A stretch of 64,000 nt of DNA from Clavibacter michiganensis (lineage in GTDB: Bacteria; Actinomycetota; Actinomycetes; Actinomycetales; Microbacteriaceae). The stretch is from the NCBI RefSeq assembly GCF_021216655.1, contig NZ_CP080437.1:1612001-1676000 (forward strand), read 5' to 3'. The notes below the pieces were generated by a model. The model had not been told where the DNA came from. It was given only the letters and a program-made list of their open reading frames with translations, and did not search any database. A program made the position numbers and the translations under genes. Below, in pieces: positions 42,428 to 52,666 of this stretch (position 1 is the stretch's first letter; every line of letters begins with the position of its first letter).

Positions 42428-43366
42428 TCAGCCCGTGATGATGCGGGCGCCGTGCACGGGCCCGGTCGCCCGGATGACCGTGAGGCGGGCCGCGCTCAGC
42501 GCGATCTGCAGCTCGAGCGCGCTGTCGAGGTCCGCCGCGAGGAACGCGACCGTGGGGCCGGATCCCGAGACGATGCCCGCGAGCGCGCCGTTCTCCTCGC
42601 CGAGCTGCAGCACCTCGCCGAGGCCGGGCGCGAGGTGGAGGGCGGGCGCCTGGAGGTCGTTGTGGAGGACCTCGGCGAGCATGTGCGGATCCCCCGCCCG
42701 CAGCGCCTGCAGCACGCCCGAGTCGACCTGCGGGATCTGCTGCGCCGGGAAGATGTCCTGCGCGTGACGCTCGCGGTGCTTGTCGAGCTCGCCGTAGACG
42801 TCGGGCGTGGAGACGCCGAACTCGGCGATGGCGAGCACCCACTGGAAGGTGCCCTTGGCGAGCGCGGGGCTGAGGCGGTCGCCGCGACCGGTGCCGATGG
42901 CGGTGCCGCCGGCGAGCGCGAACGGCACGTCGGCGCCGAGCTCCGCGCCGAGCGCGAGCAGCTGGTCGCGCGTGCGCTCGGTGCCCCACAGGGTGTCGCA
43001 GGCGAGGAGGGTGGCCGCGGCGTCCGCGGATCCGCCGCCCATGCCGCCCGCGATGGGGACGTTCTTCTCGATGCGCAGGTGCACGCCGCCGCGGTAGCCG
43101 GTGCTCCGGGCGAGGAGCCGGGCCGCGCGCACGGCGAGGTTGTCGGCGCCGGTGGTGAGGTGCGACGTGTCGATGGATCCGCCGAACTCGACCGAGAACC
43201 CGTCGGCCTTCGTGGCCCACACGTCCTCGTAGAGGCCGACGGCCTGGTAGGCGGTGGCGACGTCGTGGTAGCCGTCCTCCTGGAGTGCGCCGACCGTGAG
43301 CGAGACGTTGATCTTGCCGGGGGCCCGCGCGTGCACCACATCTGAGGTGGTGGCCGCGGAGGTCAT
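42428..43366 (-). CDS. ispE: 4-diphosphocytidyl-2-C-methyl-D-erythritol kinase
   Basis: A 312-residue GHMP kinase from ATG 43366; the frame is open upstream but this start gives the normal N-terminus. Motifs are [14 protein letters not shown], the ATP-binding [20 protein letters not shown] and the C-terminal [11 protein letters not shown]. It phosphorylates CDP-methylerythritol in the MEP pathway of isoprenoid synthesis. It lies 10 bp after rsmA, the usual actinobacterial rsmA-ispE pairing, within the run metG-tatD-rsmA-ispE. Confidence 0.95.
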   Translation of the reverse strand: MTSAATTSDVVHARAPGKINVSLTVGALQEDGYHDVATAYQAVGLYEDVWATKADGFSVEFGGSIDTSHLTTGADNLAVRAARLLARSTGYRGGVHLRIEKNVPIAGGMGGGSADAAATLLACDTLWGTERTRDQLLALGAELGADVPFALAGGTAIGTGRGDRLSPALAKGTFQWVLAIAEFGVSTPDVYGELDKHRERHAQDIFPAQQIPQVDSGVLQALRAGDPHMLAEVLHNDLQAPALHLAPGLGEVLQLGEENGALAGIVSGSGPTVAFLAADLDSALELQIALSAARLTVIRATGPVHGARIITG

Positions 43367-43376
43367 GTGATCCAAC

Positions 43377-44291
43377 CTAGCGGAGGCTGGGAGGCACTCC
43401 GTCCGCGTCGCGATCCGCCCAGGCACGGGCCACGCGGAGGTAGTCGTGGACGCTCAGCTCCTCGCCCCGCGAAGTGGGGGCGACCCCTCCGGCCTCGAGG
43501 AGGGCGGACGCCGCCTCGCTCCCGCCGAGCAGCTCGGCGAGCGCCTGGCGGAGCATCTTGCGGCGCTGCTGGAACGCCGCGTCGACGATCTTGAACGTGC
43601 GGACGCGGAGCGACTCCGAGGCGAACGGCTCCGCGTGCCGCTCGAACGCGACGAGCACGGAGTCGACGTTCGGGACAGGCCAGAACACCTGGCGGCTGAC
43701 CTGGCCTGCCGTACGCCACGCGCCGTACCAGGCGGCCTTGACGCTCGGGGATCCGTACACCTTGGATCCGGGCGCCGCGGCGATGCGATGCCCGACCTCG
43801 GCCTGCACCATGACGACGCCCGTGCGGATCGCGGGGAAGTGCTCGAGCAGGTGCAGCAGCACGGGCACGGAGACGTTGTACGGGAGGTTGGCGACGAGCG
43901 CGGTGGGATCCCCGGGCAGCTCGGCGACGCGCAGCGCGTCCTCGTGCACGACCGTGAGCTCGGCGTCCGGCTGGTAGAGCGCCACCGTGATCGGCAGCTG
44001 CTCGGCGAGCCGGCCGTCGATCTCCACGGCGACGACGCTCGCGCCGGTCTCGAGGAGGCCGAGGGTGAGGGATCCGAGGCCCGGCCCCACCTCGACCACG
44101 TGCGTGCCGGCCTCGACGCGCGCGACCCGCACGATGCGGCGCACCGTGTTGGCGTCGATGACGAAGTTCTGGCCGAGCTTCTTGGTGGGCGCGACGCCGA
44201 GCAGCTCGGCGAGGTCGCGGATCTCGGCGGGGCCGAGGAGCGTCGGCGCGGCGGCGGGAGCGGGCGCGGCGGGTGCCGTCTCGTCGCTCAC
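43377..44291 (-). CDS. rsmA: 16S rRNA dimethyladenosine transferase
   Basis: A 304-residue methyltransferase starting at GTG 44291, overlapping tatD by 4 bp. An Ala/Pro-rich leader of about 25 residues precedes [20 protein letters not shown], the SAM motif [20 protein letters not shown] and the catalytic [16 protein letters not shown]. It dimethylates two adjacent adenines in the 3' hairpin of 16S rRNA (KsgA). Confidence 0.95.
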   Translation of the reverse strand: MSDETAPAAPAPAAAPTLLGPAEIRDLAELLGVAPTKKLGQNFVIDANTVRRIVRVARVEAGTHVVEVGPGLGSLTLGLLETGASVVAVEIDGRLAEQLPITVALYQPDAELTVVHEDALRVAELPGDPTALVANLPYNVSVPVLLHLLEHFPAIRTGVVMVQAEVGHRIAAAPGSKVYGSPSVKAAWYGAWRTAGQVSRQVFWPVPNVDSVLVAFERHAEPFASESLRVRTFKIVDAAFQQRRKMLRQALAELLGGSEAASALLEAGGVAPTSRGEELSVHDYLRVARAWADRDADGVPPSLR

Positions 44292-45238
44292 GCGCGGTCC
44301 GCCGGGTCGATCTCGGCGGGGTCCTTCGACGGCGACGTCACGGGCTCGTCGTCCCAGCGCCCGTAGACGAGCTCGGTGTTGGAGGAGATCTGCGCGGCGA
44401 GCATCGACACGTCGGTGCCGAGGTGCGCGGCCATCGCGCGCAGCGTGTGCGGGATCAGGTACGGCGCGTTAGGCCGGCCGCGGAACGGCACGGGCGTGAG
44501 GAACGGCGCATCCGTCTCCACCAGCAGCAGCGAGCGCGGCGCGAAGGCGAGCGCCTCCCGCAGGTCCCCCGCGTTCTTGAAGGTGACCGTGCCGGAGAAC
44601 GACATGTACCAGCCGTTCTCGGCGCAGATCCGGGCGAGGTCCTCGTCGCCGGAGAAGCAGTGGAAGACGGTGCGCTCGGGGGCGCCGACGCGCAGCAGCG
44701 TGGCGACGACCTCGTCGTGCGCGTCGCGGTCGTGGATCTGGAGGGCGATGCCGCGCTCCTTGGCGATGCGGATGTGCTCCTCGAACGAGCGCTGCTGGGC
44801 CGCGCGGCCCTCCTCGCCGGTGCGGAAGAAGTCGAGGCCGGTCTCGCCGACGGCGCGCACGCGCGGGCGTCCGGCGAGCTCGTGGATCTCGGCCAGCGCG
44901 TCGTCGAGCGTGCCCGCCTCCTCGTAGGCCGGGGCCTCGTTCGGGTGGATCGCGACGGCAGCGAGCATGCGGGGCTCGTGCGCCGCGGTCTCCGCGGACC
45001 AGCGGGAGGTCTCGAGGTCGCCGCCCACCTGGATCACGCCGCGGACGCCGACGGAGCTCGCCCGGTCGAGGTGCTCGGTGAAGTCGATGGGCGACTCGCC
45101 GTCCGCGATCTCGAGGTGCGTGTGGTTGTCGTAGACGGGCACCGTGAGCGCCTCGGGCAGCGGCGGGTACGTGAGGTCGCGCGTCTGGCCGTGGGCCGCG
45201 GAGGTGTCGCGCTGGCGCACGTAGTTGGAGTCGGACAT
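44288..45238 (-). CDS. tatD: TatD-family metal-dependent hydrolase
   Basis: A 316-residue protein from ATG 45238; GTG 45247 three codons upstream is possible. Metal ligands are visible in [28 protein letters not shown] and VFHCFSG, with the final Asp in [10 protein letters not shown]. It is probably a 3'-5' DNase involved in DNA repair or nucleic acid turnover. It starts about 70 bp after metG, across a hairpin, and is coupled to rsmA. Confidence 0.92.
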   Translation of the reverse strand: MSDSNYVRQRDTSAAHGQTRDLTYPPLPEALTVPVYDNHTHLEIADGESPIDFTEHLDRASSVGVRGVIQVGGDLETSRWSAETAAHEPRMLAAVAIHPNEAPAYEEAGTLDDALAEIHELAGRPRVRAVGETGLDFFRTGEEGRAAQQRSFEEHIRIAKERGIALQIHDRDAHDEVVATLLRVGAPERTVFHCFSGDEDLARICAENGWYMSFSGTVTFKNAGDLREALAFAPRSLLLVETDAPFLTPVPFRGRPNAPYLIPHTLRAMAAHLGTDVSMLAAQISSNTELVYGRWDDEPVTSPSKDPAEIDPADRA

Positions 45239-45260
45239 CGCGCTCACTCTACCGAGGGGC

Positions 45261-45290
45261 GGGTGCCGCGCCCGGCGGGGCGCGGCACCC
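45261..45290. terminator. Hairpin between metG and tatD
   Basis: A 13-bp perfect stem (45261-45273 and 45278-45290) with a GGCG loop, 20 bp after the metG stop. It lacks a T run, so it may attenuate rather than end transcription into tatD. Confidence 0.65.
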
Positions 45291-45309
45291 GGATGCCCGT
45301 CGGCGGGCG

Positions 45310-46887
45310 TCAGACGACGGGCGTCGCAGGCTCCTGCTCGATGCGCGGGAACAGCGGCGCCTCGAGCGGGGTGACGGTGCCGGTTCCGGTCCACTCGTCG
45401 GCGAGGTCGATGCGCTGCTGGCCGACCGTGCCGGTGCCGCCGAGCGCGGTCCAGAGCTTCGCGGTGGCGCCGGGCAGCACGGGCGCGAGGAGCACGGCGA
45501 GCGTGCCGAGGCCGCGGACCGCGGTGTGCAGCACGGTCTCGAGGCGCGCGCGATCCTCGTCCTTCTTCGCGAGGGCCCACGGCTCCTGGCTCGTGATGTA
45601 GCCGTTGAGCTCGTCGACCAGGGTCCACACGGCGGCGAGCGCCTCGTGGATCGCGAGCCGGTCGATGGCCTGGTCGGCGGTGGCCGCGGCGGAGCGCGCG
45701 ACGGCGAGCACGCGCTCGTCGGCCTCGGTGAGCTCGTCCGCCGCGGGGATGCGGCCGTCGAAGTAGCGGCCGACCATGGCGATCACGCGGGAGGACAGGT
45801 TGCCGAAGCCGTTCGCGAGCTCGGCCTGGTAGCGCGCGCTGAGGTCCTCCCAGCTGAACGAGCCGTCCTGGCCGAAGGCGATGGAGCGCATGAAGTGGTA
45901 GCGGAACGCGTCGATGCCGAAGGTGTCGGTGATGGTCTGCGGCACGATGCCCGTGAGCTTCGACTTCGACATCTTCTCGCCGCCGACGAGCAGCCAGCCG
46001 TGGCCGAAGACACGGCGGGGCGGCTCCTCGCCGAGCGCCATGAGCATGGCCGGCCAGATGACCGCGTGGAAGCGGAGGATGTCCTTGCCCACGAGGTGCG
46101 TCGCGGGCCAACGGCGGCGGAACCGCTCGTCGTCGACGCCGTAGCCGATGGCCGTGACGTAGTTCATCAGCGCCTCGAACCACACGTAGACCACGTGGCT
46201 CTCGTCCCACGGGATCGGGATGCCCCAGTCGAAGCTGGAGCGCGAGATCGACAGGTCCTCGAGGCCCCGGCGGACGAACGAGAGGATCTCGTTGCGCGCG
46301 CTCTCGGGCTGGATGAAGTCGGGGCGCTCCTCGTAGAACGCGAGCAGCCGCTCGCCGAAGTCGCTCATGCGGAAGAAGTAGTTCTTCTCCTCGAGCAGCT
46401 CGACGGGCTTCGAATGGATGGCGCAGACGAGCTGGCCCTCGAACGGACCCGTGCCCTCGAGGAGGTCGGAGGGCTGCTTGTACTCCTCGCAGCCGACGCA
46501 GTAGTAGCCCTTGTACTCGCCCGTGTAGATGAACCCGGCGTCGTGGAGGCGCTGCAGGAAGATCTTGACGCTCTCCTCGTGGCGGGCGTCCGTGGTGCGG
46601 ATGAAGTCGTCGTTGGAGATGTCGACGGCCTCGAGCAGCGGCTGCCAGCTCTCGGTGACGAGGCGGTCGGCCCAGGCCTGCGGGGTGGTGTCGTGCGCCG
46701 TGGCGGTGCGGAGGATCTTCTGCCCGTGCTCGTCGGTGCCCGTGAGGAACCAGGTGTCGTCGCCGCGCTGGCGGTGCCAGCGGGCGAGCACGTCGGCGGC
46801 GACCTCGGTGTACGCGTGCCCGATGTGCGGGACGTCGTTCACGTAGAAGATCGGCGTGGTGATGTAGAAGGGCTCGCCGCGGGACAT
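45310..46887 (-). CDS. metG: Methionyl-tRNA synthetase
   Basis: A 525-residue class I synthetase from ATG 46887; ATG 46896 is also in frame. The HIGH motif is VNDVPHIGHAYTEVAAD and KMSKS is GGEKMSKSKLTGIV. The insertion has CVGCEEY but only a single later Cys (LVCAIHSKP), so the zinc knuckle is of the reduced type. It charges tRNA-Met in the cytosol. The short form lacks the C-terminal dimerisation domain. Its upstream region marks the left edge of the OLD-family insertion. Confidence 0.95.
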   Translation of the reverse strand: MSRGEPFYITTPIFYVNDVPHIGHAYTEVAADVLARWHRQRGDDTWFLTGTDEHGQKILRTATAHDTTPQAWADRLVTESWQPLLEAVDISNDDFIRTTDARHEESVKIFLQRLHDAGFIYTGEYKGYYCVGCEEYKQPSDLLEGTGPFEGQLVCAIHSKPVELLEEKNYFFRMSDFGERLLAFYEERPDFIQPESARNEILSFVRRGLEDLSISRSSFDWGIPIPWDESHVVYVWFEALMNYVTAIGYGVDDERFRRRWPATHLVGKDILRFHAVIWPAMLMALGEEPPRRVFGHGWLLVGGEKMSKSKLTGIVPQTITDTFGIDAFRYHFMRSIAFGQDGSFSWEDLSARYQAELANGFGNLSSRVIAMVGRYFDGRIPAADELTEADERVLAVARSAAATADQAIDRLAIHEALAAVWTLVDELNGYITSQEPWALAKKDEDRARLETVLHTAVRGLGTLAVLLAPVLPGATAKLWTALGGTGTVGQQRIDLADEWTGTGTVTPLEAPLFPRIEQEPATPVV

Positions 46888-46896
46888 GGGCTCCAT

Positions 46897-47444
46897 CCTA
46901 ACGATCGGCGGGAGCGCTCCCTGTCGTGTGACCGGGGCTCGGGCGGCGGCTCCGGGCGGGACGCCGCGATCGACGCTGGCTTCGTCACCGAGCCGCCGAG
47001 GATCTAAACTCGCGCCCAACCGCGACGAGAGCCGCGCCACCACCGTTTCCTGGGCTCTTCTTCGCACGGCTGGCCCGCCGGCCGGCCAACCGTAGACCCA
47101 AGCCGAATTACAAGCGATTAGTTACTTCATGTTCGAGTACGCAAATTGAATAATAACACGCACTTGTGGTCATGTGCGTCAAAGACGGGAGGCATGCAAG
47201 GCACGTGTCGCGCCGCCAAACGGCCATTTGTGACGGTCGCGCACTTCAGCAAGCTAAGGGCGGGGAGGCCGCCAATGTAATCAGGCACGCCAGGGCGCAA
47301 CCATGCAAGCGCGAACGTGACTGCAGACGCGTGAGCGATACCTCGCATGCCAACCCGCGACGCAAACACGGCCTCAGCCATCAGAGCTCTGCGAATGACC
47401 TCCTATCACAAGGGCGCGGACACAATTTTCCTGAAACGCCAGGG
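46897..47444. other. Non-coding junction between metG and the OLD gene
   Basis: From 46897 to about 47095 the sequence is high-GC and looks like the native metG upstream region. Composition drops sharply at about 47100. The remainder holds only short frames (for example 84 codons at 47127-47381, minus) with no family resemblance. GACCCAAGC at 47095-47103 is complementary to GCTTGGGTC at 49746-49754. No integrase, tRNA or gene-end repeat is seen. Confidence 0.6.
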
Positions 47445-49547
47445 TCACGTTAAAGCAAGATCATCGGTACCGGCAAATACTTGAGCAAATATGTCTCGGA
47501 GCTCCTCAAGCATTGGCTCCGCCTCCCCACCGAGTCGTCCAGAATATTGTTCGATTGTAGTGATTTCTTTGCAGAAAGCAATTGAAGCTTCCACCTTCTC
47601 CGAACTTGCGGATCCGCCGCAATATACCTCTAGGTCACCCCGCCTCAGGACGTAGACGCGCTCACGGGCCAGTCCAACAATCACCGCATCCCGCTGCTCT
47701 TCGATTGACGTAGTAGGAGGCGAGGCAAGGATGCTTTCTTTGGAATGACCCTGGCCAAGATCGAAGAGCTCTTCCAAAACCTGCTCAACAGCTTGGGCCT
47801 CCACCTCGTCACGAGCTTCCCGCCATGCCGACAGGTGCCCCTGAGCTGCCCGCCAAAGTGCGCCGGAGTTACGCCGTGCGACTATTTTCCCCACTTTTTC
47901 ACTATTCGGAGAACTTTCCTCGGGAAGGTACTCATTTACAGCCGCCATCAAAACAGAGTGCTGTCGCTTTAGTCCTTGGTCAACCGCAAGGTGCTTAAAT
48001 CCCTCGGCGAGAGAGTCGAGGTCAGTGATGACGTGGACTGCAACATTAAAATTTTTAAAGAAGTCTCGGTATCGCGAGATACTACCCTTACCGCCCGTTT
48101 TTACAAACATGACATTTCGATCATTTTGATCCCAATCTGTCGAGATCATCTTGGCTAGGTGAGGGAATGTAATCGTGTCACTATCGCCCTCGACGAGCAC
48201 CACGGTTCTAGCGAAAAACGCAGCCTCGTTGTTTTCGTGATGAATGAGCTGGTACGCGTCCCTCGCCTGCAAAGCAATATCGACAGGGTAAGGAATGACA
48301 CCGTCCCTCGTCTTTTGCAACTTTGCAAAGCCACTTGTTGTCGGCGTGAAGAAACCGGGGGAATGGGTGGTGACCAAAACCTGGTGATCACGGGAGAATA
48401 CTTCGAGCGCCGCCATCAGCTGCCTCTGAGCACGTGGATGAAGGTATAGCTCCGGCTCCTCGAAGAGGAGAACATACGCATGCCTTTTTGAGGCAGGGGC
48501 CGGCTCCTCGCCAAGGCCACGTCCGCGGAGCTCCGTATACGCCCGCAAAATGGCGAACAGAACAGTTCGCTTAAGACCATCGCCTTTGCTCGCGAGCATT
48601 CCGAGGTGCCCATCGTCGATCGCCAGCTCCGCTCCGCTTAAAATTGTCGTCAGCGTGGGAGCGGGAACGTTCATCTGCAACTTCACGTCTGGGAAGCTAT
48701 TCTGAACGAAGCGCTCGATCGTCGCCTCGATAAGCTTTACGGCAGGCAACCTTTGGTCGCTCGCTTTGCCATCTGCTTCAAGTACACGACTCAGCTTCGA
48801 GTGAATACCAGCAAATTGCTTTTCGATGCTACCGAGCTGGTCTTCGACTTCCGTGAAGAGTAATTCAAGGAGTTTACTAAATGTGGCCGATCCAGTCGGC
48901 TTGGCTTCAGCCGTCGCATCTTTAACCGCCTCGATATATATAACACTTGGCAGGAGCGGCTTCAAGCCCGCGCTAATTCCAGTAGCAAACTTTGTAGGGA
49001 CTTCCGTCAACTCTTCTTCGGGGAGCTGCTGCTTGAATTGCCTCCAGTAATCGCGTACGTCCCCGATCTTCGGGGCGGCATCTAGCACGTCAGCGAAAAG
49101 TGGCTCACATTCGACAGCGGCAGCCCGCAAATTAACGCCTTTTTTACCAGTAATTGCCGCCTCGAGGCGGGCATCGTCCCAACTATCTGATGTCGGCGAA
49201 TAGTCCATGTACCGGGACTCCGCGGTGGCAGCAGCGGCCTGGGTGCGCACGAGAGTTAGTGATCCGTTGCGGATCATACTCGCGACGCGCTCACGGTGAG
49301 CCTCACCGACTCGGGACAAGTCGTCTGCATCAATGTCTTCGATTCGAAGCACGACGCATGCCTGCACGCTCTGATCTCGAAAGTCAGTCGCAGTCAGCTT
49401 TTTCTCTTCGAGTACGAACTGTAAGGCATGAAGCACCGAGGACTTGCCCGCGTTATTTTCGCCGATCAGGCAACCGAGTTGCGACAATGGAATTGTCGTA
49501 TCCGCGTGAGCTCGAAAGTTCTGAATTCGGATATTGGTGAGCTTCAT
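47445..49547 (-). CDS. OLD-family ATPase-nuclease (AAA plus TOPRIM), defence candidate
   Basis: A 700-residue protein from ATG 49547 with GAGGA upstream. The RecF/SMC-like N-terminus has MKLTNIRIQNFRAHADTTIP and Walker A GENNAGKSS (29-37). The signature region is SKGDGLKRTVLFA (about 321-333), with Walker B VLLFEEPELYLHP (359-371) and VTTHS (392-396). The TOPRIM nuclease domain follows with LVEGDSDTITF (Glu453) and TDLDSL (Asp509, Asp511). This is the class 1 OLD layout; such proteins, alone or with a helicase as in Gabija, cut DNA and can block phages. Low GC and unusual codons mark it as acquired. It lies just 3' of prpC. Confidence 0.88.
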   Translation of the reverse strand: MKLTNIRIQNFRAHADTTIPLSQLGCLIGENNAGKSSVLHALQFVLEEKKLTATDFRDQSVQACVVLRIEDIDADDLSRVGEAHRERVASMIRNGSLTLVRTQAAAATAESRYMDYSPTSDSWDDARLEAAITGKKGVNLRAAAVECEPLFADVLDAAPKIGDVRDYWRQFKQQLPEEELTEVPTKFATGISAGLKPLLPSVIYIEAVKDATAEAKPTGSATFSKLLELLFTEVEDQLGSIEKQFAGIHSKLSRVLEADGKASDQRLPAVKLIEATIERFVQNSFPDVKLQMNVPAPTLTTILSGAELAIDDGHLGMLASKGDGLKRTVLFAILRAYTELRGRGLGEEPAPASKRHAYVLLFEEPELYLHPRAQRQLMAALEVFSRDHQVLVTTHSPGFFTPTTSGFAKLQKTRDGVIPYPVDIALQARDAYQLIHHENNEAAFFARTVVLVEGDSDTITFPHLAKMISTDWDQNDRNVMFVKTGGKGSISRYRDFFKNFNVAVHVITDLDSLAEGFKHLAVDQGLKRQHSVLMAAVNEYLPEESSPNSEKVGKIVARRNSGALWRAAQGHLSAWREARDEVEAQAVEQVLEELFDLGQGHSKESILASPPTTSIEEQRDAVIVGLARERVYVLRRGDLEVYCGGSASSEKVEASIAFCKEITTIEQYSGRLGGEAEPMLEELRDIFAQVFAGTDDLALT

Positions 49548-49794
49548 GGGTCCTCGATTGATTGCGAAGACGAGGCTAGATTTGGCGGTCTCCTCGTAGT
49601 AACAATCCTACGACGGACGCGGGCGCCGGACACGTCCTAGAATGGGGGGCACCATAGGCCGTGCTTTTTGTTCCTAACACTCGATTACTACCCACCGCGC
49701 CTGCCGTGGGACGAGGACGCCGTGCGAGCTTGACCCGCTCGAGTTGCTTGGGTCCGCGACCATCCGTGAACTAAGTACCGAGCCCGCGTCGCGG
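49548..49794. other. Junction between the OLD gene and prpC
   Basis: No gene is seen. It contains the OLD gene's upstream region; TTGTTA and AATCTA, 17 bp apart on the minus strand, are a weak promoter candidate. The sequence is of mixed composition up to the prpC stop. No copy of the prpC 3' end is found at the other border. Confidence 0.5.
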
Positions 49795-50928
49795 TCACGA
49801 CAGGTGGCGCTCCGCCGGTCCGTCGTACTCGGAGAGCGGCCGGATCAGCGAGTTGGACGCCCGCTGCTCCACGACGTGCGCGGTCCAGCCGACCACGCGC
49901 GCGGCGACGAACAGCGGCGTGAAGGCGCGGGTCTCGAAGCCGAGGAGCGCGTAGGCGGGGCCCGACGGGTAGTCGAGGTTCGGCAGGATCCCCGTGCGCT
50001 CGGCCATGCCGCGCTCGAGCGCGTCGTACAGATCCATCGCGCGGCGGGCGGACTCCGCCGCCTCGCCGCCCGCCTCGACGCGCACCGCGACGAGGTCGTC
50101 GAGCGCGGCCTTCATGGTGGGCACGCGCGAGTCGCCCGCACGGTAGACGCGGTGGCCGAAGCCCATGACCTTGCGCTTCGCGGCGAGCGCCTCATCCAGC
50201 CAGGCCTCGACCCGTGACGCGTCGCCGATCTCGTCGAGCGTCTCGAGCACGGCCTCGTTGGCGCCGCCGTGCAGCGGGCCCTTGAGCGCGCCGATCGCGC
50301 CCGTGACCGCCGAGTGCAGATCGGCGAGGGTCGAGGTGATGACGCGGGCCGTGAACGTGGAGGCGTTGAAGGAGTGCTCGGCGTAGAGGATCAGCGACAC
50401 CTCCATGGCCTTCGCGTCGGCCTCGGTGGGGCGCTCGCCGTGGACCATGAGGAGCAGGTTCTCAGCGAGGCCGAGGTCGTCGCGCGGCTCGACCGGGGCG
50501 AGGCCCAGGCGGCGGCGCTGGTCGTACGCGATGAGCACGGGGATCTGCGCGAGCAGCCGCACGGACCGCTCGAGGTCGGCGTCGGCCGAGTGGTCGTCGG
50601 GCGCGGGATCCGCGGCGCCGATCGCGCTCACCGCGGTGCGGAGGACGTCCATCGGGTGGGCGTCGACGGGCAGCGCGTCGACGATCCGCAGCACCGCGTC
50701 GGACGGCCGCCGCTCGGCGCGCTCCTGGTTCTCGAAGTGCGCGATCTCCTCGTCGGTGGGCAGCTCGCCGTGCCAGAGGAGGTACGCGACCTGCTCGAAG
50801 GAGCAGTGCGCGGCGAGCTCCTGCACCGGGTACCCGCGGTAGAGGAGGGAGTTGGTGGCCGGCTCGACCTTGCTGATGCGGGTCGTGTCGACGACGACCC
50901 CGGCGAGGCCCTTGCGGATGTCGGTCAT
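49795..50928 (-). CDS. prpC: 2-Methylcitrate synthase
   Basis: A 377-residue citrate-synthase-fold enzyme from ATG 50928 with CGAAGGAGCA upstream. Catalytic histidines lie in GPLHGGANEAV and VMGFGHRVYRAGDSR, and the C-terminus has ASNSLIRPLSEYDGPAER. Citrate and methylcitrate synthases are hard to tell apart by motif. I choose PrpC because prpB and prpD lie 5-7 kb away on the same strand. It condenses propionyl-CoA with oxaloacetate. It is cut off from prpDB by four plus-strand genes, one in a foreign unit, and bordered downstream by the OLD insertion. Confidence 0.85.
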   Translation of the reverse strand: MTDIRKGLAGVVVDTTRISKVEPATNSLLYRGYPVQELAAHCSFEQVAYLLWHGELPTDEEIAHFENQERAERRPSDAVLRIVDALPVDAHPMDVLRTAVSAIGAADPAPDDHSADADLERSVRLLAQIPVLIAYDQRRRLGLAPVEPRDDLGLAENLLLMVHGERPTEADAKAMEVSLILYAEHSFNASTFTARVITSTLADLHSAVTGAIGALKGPLHGGANEAVLETLDEIGDASRVEAWLDEALAAKRKVMGFGHRVYRAGDSRVPTMKAALDDLVAVRVEAGGEAAESARRAMDLYDALERGMAERTGILPNLDYPSGPAYALLGFETRAFTPLFVAARVVGWTAHVVEQRASNSLIRPLSEYDGPAERHLS

Positions 50929-51193
50929 GGTGCTCCTTCGCGTCATGCCGCACCCGCGTCGGTCGGGCGGATCGGGTCGCCTCGGGGTGCGTTCGTCACT
51001 GTATCGGGGCGGGCTGCGCGGGGGCGAGGACCGGGGACGGCCGCGGGATGGACGCGCGGAAGCCTCCTGGGGAGGAGCGGACGCCGGTGACGGGCGGCTC
51101 CGCACCCGCGTCGGAGCGGGATCCGCTCGGTAGCCTCACGAGCAGGCGCACCCGACGCGCCGACCGCGCAGCCGCGCCGACCCGGAGGACGCC

Positions 51194-52663
51194 ATGCCCG
51201 AGAGCACCGACCACGCCGATCCCGCCGCCGCCTCGCCCGACGCACCGGACGCACCCGACGCACTGGCCCACTACGACGTCGCCGTCATCGGCGCCGGACC
51301 CGCGGGCACCGCCGCGGCCCTCCGCGCCGCCGAGCTGGGCGCATCCGTCGTGGTGCTGGAGGCCGGCCGCGTCGGCGGCACGTGCGTCAACACCGGATGC
51401 GTGCCCACGCGCGTGCTCGCGAAGACCGCGCGGCTCGTGCGCGAGGTGCGCTCCGCGGGCGAGAACGGGATCGGCGTGGGCGAGGCGACGCCGCACTGGC
51501 CGTCGATCGTCGCGCGCGTGCACGAGCAGGTCGACCGCGTGCGCTCCCTCAAGGACGAGGCCGCCCGGTTCGAGGCGGCGGGCGTGACGCTGATCCACGA
51601 GGGCCGCGCGCGCTTCGTCGACGACCGCACGCTCCAGCTCGACAGCGGCCGGCGGATCACCGCGGGCTCGATCATCGTGTGCGTCGGCGGCCACTCGCGC
51701 CGCCTGCCCGTGCCCGGCGCGGAGCTCGCGACCGTGCCCGCGGACGTGCTCGCGCTGCCGGGGATCCCCCGCCGACTCGCCGTCATCGGCGCCGGCAACA
51801 CGGGCGCGCAGCTCGTGACCGTCTTCCGCTCGTTCGGCTCCGAGGTGACGCTGCTCGACGTCGCGCCGCGCGTGCTCACTGCGTCCGACGAGGCGATCTC
51901 CGAGGCCGTCGCCGACGCGTTCGCCGCGCAGGGCGTGCGCGTGCGCACCGGCATCGACACGGTGACGGGCCTCACGAAGACGGGCGACGGATCCATCACC
52001 CTGCTCTGGCGTGAAGGCGACCGCCCGCAGTCCTCCAGCTTCGACGCCGTGATCATGGCCACCGGCTGGCCCGCCGACGTCGACGACCTCGGGCTCGAGC
52101 ACGCGGGCGTCGAGGTGGCGCGCTCGGCGATCCCGGTCGACCGGTACCTCCGCACGCGCGTGCCGCACATCCTCGCGGTGGGCGACGCCAACGGGAAGGA
52201 CATGCTCGTCCAGGCGGCGCAGTCCGAGGGCGAGGCGGCGGCCGAGAACGCGGTGCTGGGCGTCAACCGGCGGATCCCGCTGCAGCTCCTCCCGGCGGGC
52301 GGCTTCACCGACCCCGACTACGCGGGCGTCGGCCTCACCCAGGCGGAGGCGCGCGAGCGCGACGGAGCGTGCGTGGTCGCGCGCGTCCCGTTCGCCGAGG
52401 TCGACCGCGCCGTGATCGACGACCGCGAGGCCGGCTTCCTCCTCCTCATCGCCGACCGCCGCCGCGAGCTCATCCTCGGCGCGCACGCCGTGGGCGAGAA
52501 CGCGGTCGAGGTGATCCAGTCGGTCACCACCGCGATGGCCGCGGGTGTCGACGTCGCGACCCTCGCGCACGTGCGGTTCGCGTACCCGACGTACAGCGCG
52601 ATCATCGGGATCGCGGCCCGGCGGCTGCTGCAGGACGAGGCGCTGGCGGGCGAGCTGGACTGA
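51194..52663 (+). CDS. FAD-dependent pyridine nucleotide-disulfide oxidoreductase
   Basis: A 489-residue protein from ATG 51194 behind CCGGAGGAC. FAD is bound at YDVAVIGAGPAGTAAALRAA, the redox-active disulfide is GGTCVNTGCVPTRVL, and NAD(P) is bound at RLAVIGAGNTGAQLVTVFRS. The C-terminal dimerisation domain ends IIGIAARRLLQDEALAGELD. It is closest in type to mercuric-reductase/dihydrolipoamide-dehydrogenase-like proteins, but the substrate is unknown and the usual C-terminal His-Glu dyad is not evident. Its last 203 bases are repeated at 54696-54904 beyond an inserted AAA-TOPRIM gene. The present end is therefore probably a replacement. Confidence 0.88.
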   Translation: MPESTDHADPAAASPDAPDAPDALAHYDVAVIGAGPAGTAAALRAAELGASVVVLEAGRVGGTCVNTGCVPTRVLAKTARLVREVRSAGENGIGVGEATPHWPSIVARVHEQVDRVRSLKDEAARFEAAGVTLIHEGRARFVDDRTLQLDSGRRITAGSIIVCVGGHSRRLPVPGAELATVPADVLALPGIPRRLAVIGAGNTGAQLVTVFRSFGSEVTLLDVAPRVLTASDEAISEAVADAFAAQGVRVRTGIDTVTGLTKTGDGSITLLWREGDRPQSSSFDAVIMATGWPADVDDLGLEHAGVEVARSAIPVDRYLRTRVPHILAVGDANGKDMLVQAAQSEGEAAAENAVLGVNRRIPLQLLPAGGFTDPDYAGVGLTQAEARERDGACVVARVPFAEVDRAVIDDREAGFLLLIADRRRELILGAHAVGENAVEVIQSVTTAMAAGVDVATLAHVRFAYPTYSAIIGIAARRLLQDEALAGELD

Positions 52664-52666
52664 CGC
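52458..52666 (+). repeat. Left copy of 209-bp flanking direct repeat (reductase 3' end)
   Basis: Matches 54696-54904 with 4 mismatches in 209 bp (98%). All four are silent third-position changes. The match runs 3 bp past the stop codon. Confidence 0.94.

Noticed and set aside
47127-47381. 84-codon minus-strand frame in the metG/OLD junction
   Set aside because: No start signal, domain or codon bias; sits in mixed-composition junction sequence.
47445-49547. Reading the OLD region as part of a prophage
   Set aside because: No capsid, tail, portal, terminase or integrase genes are present in the window.
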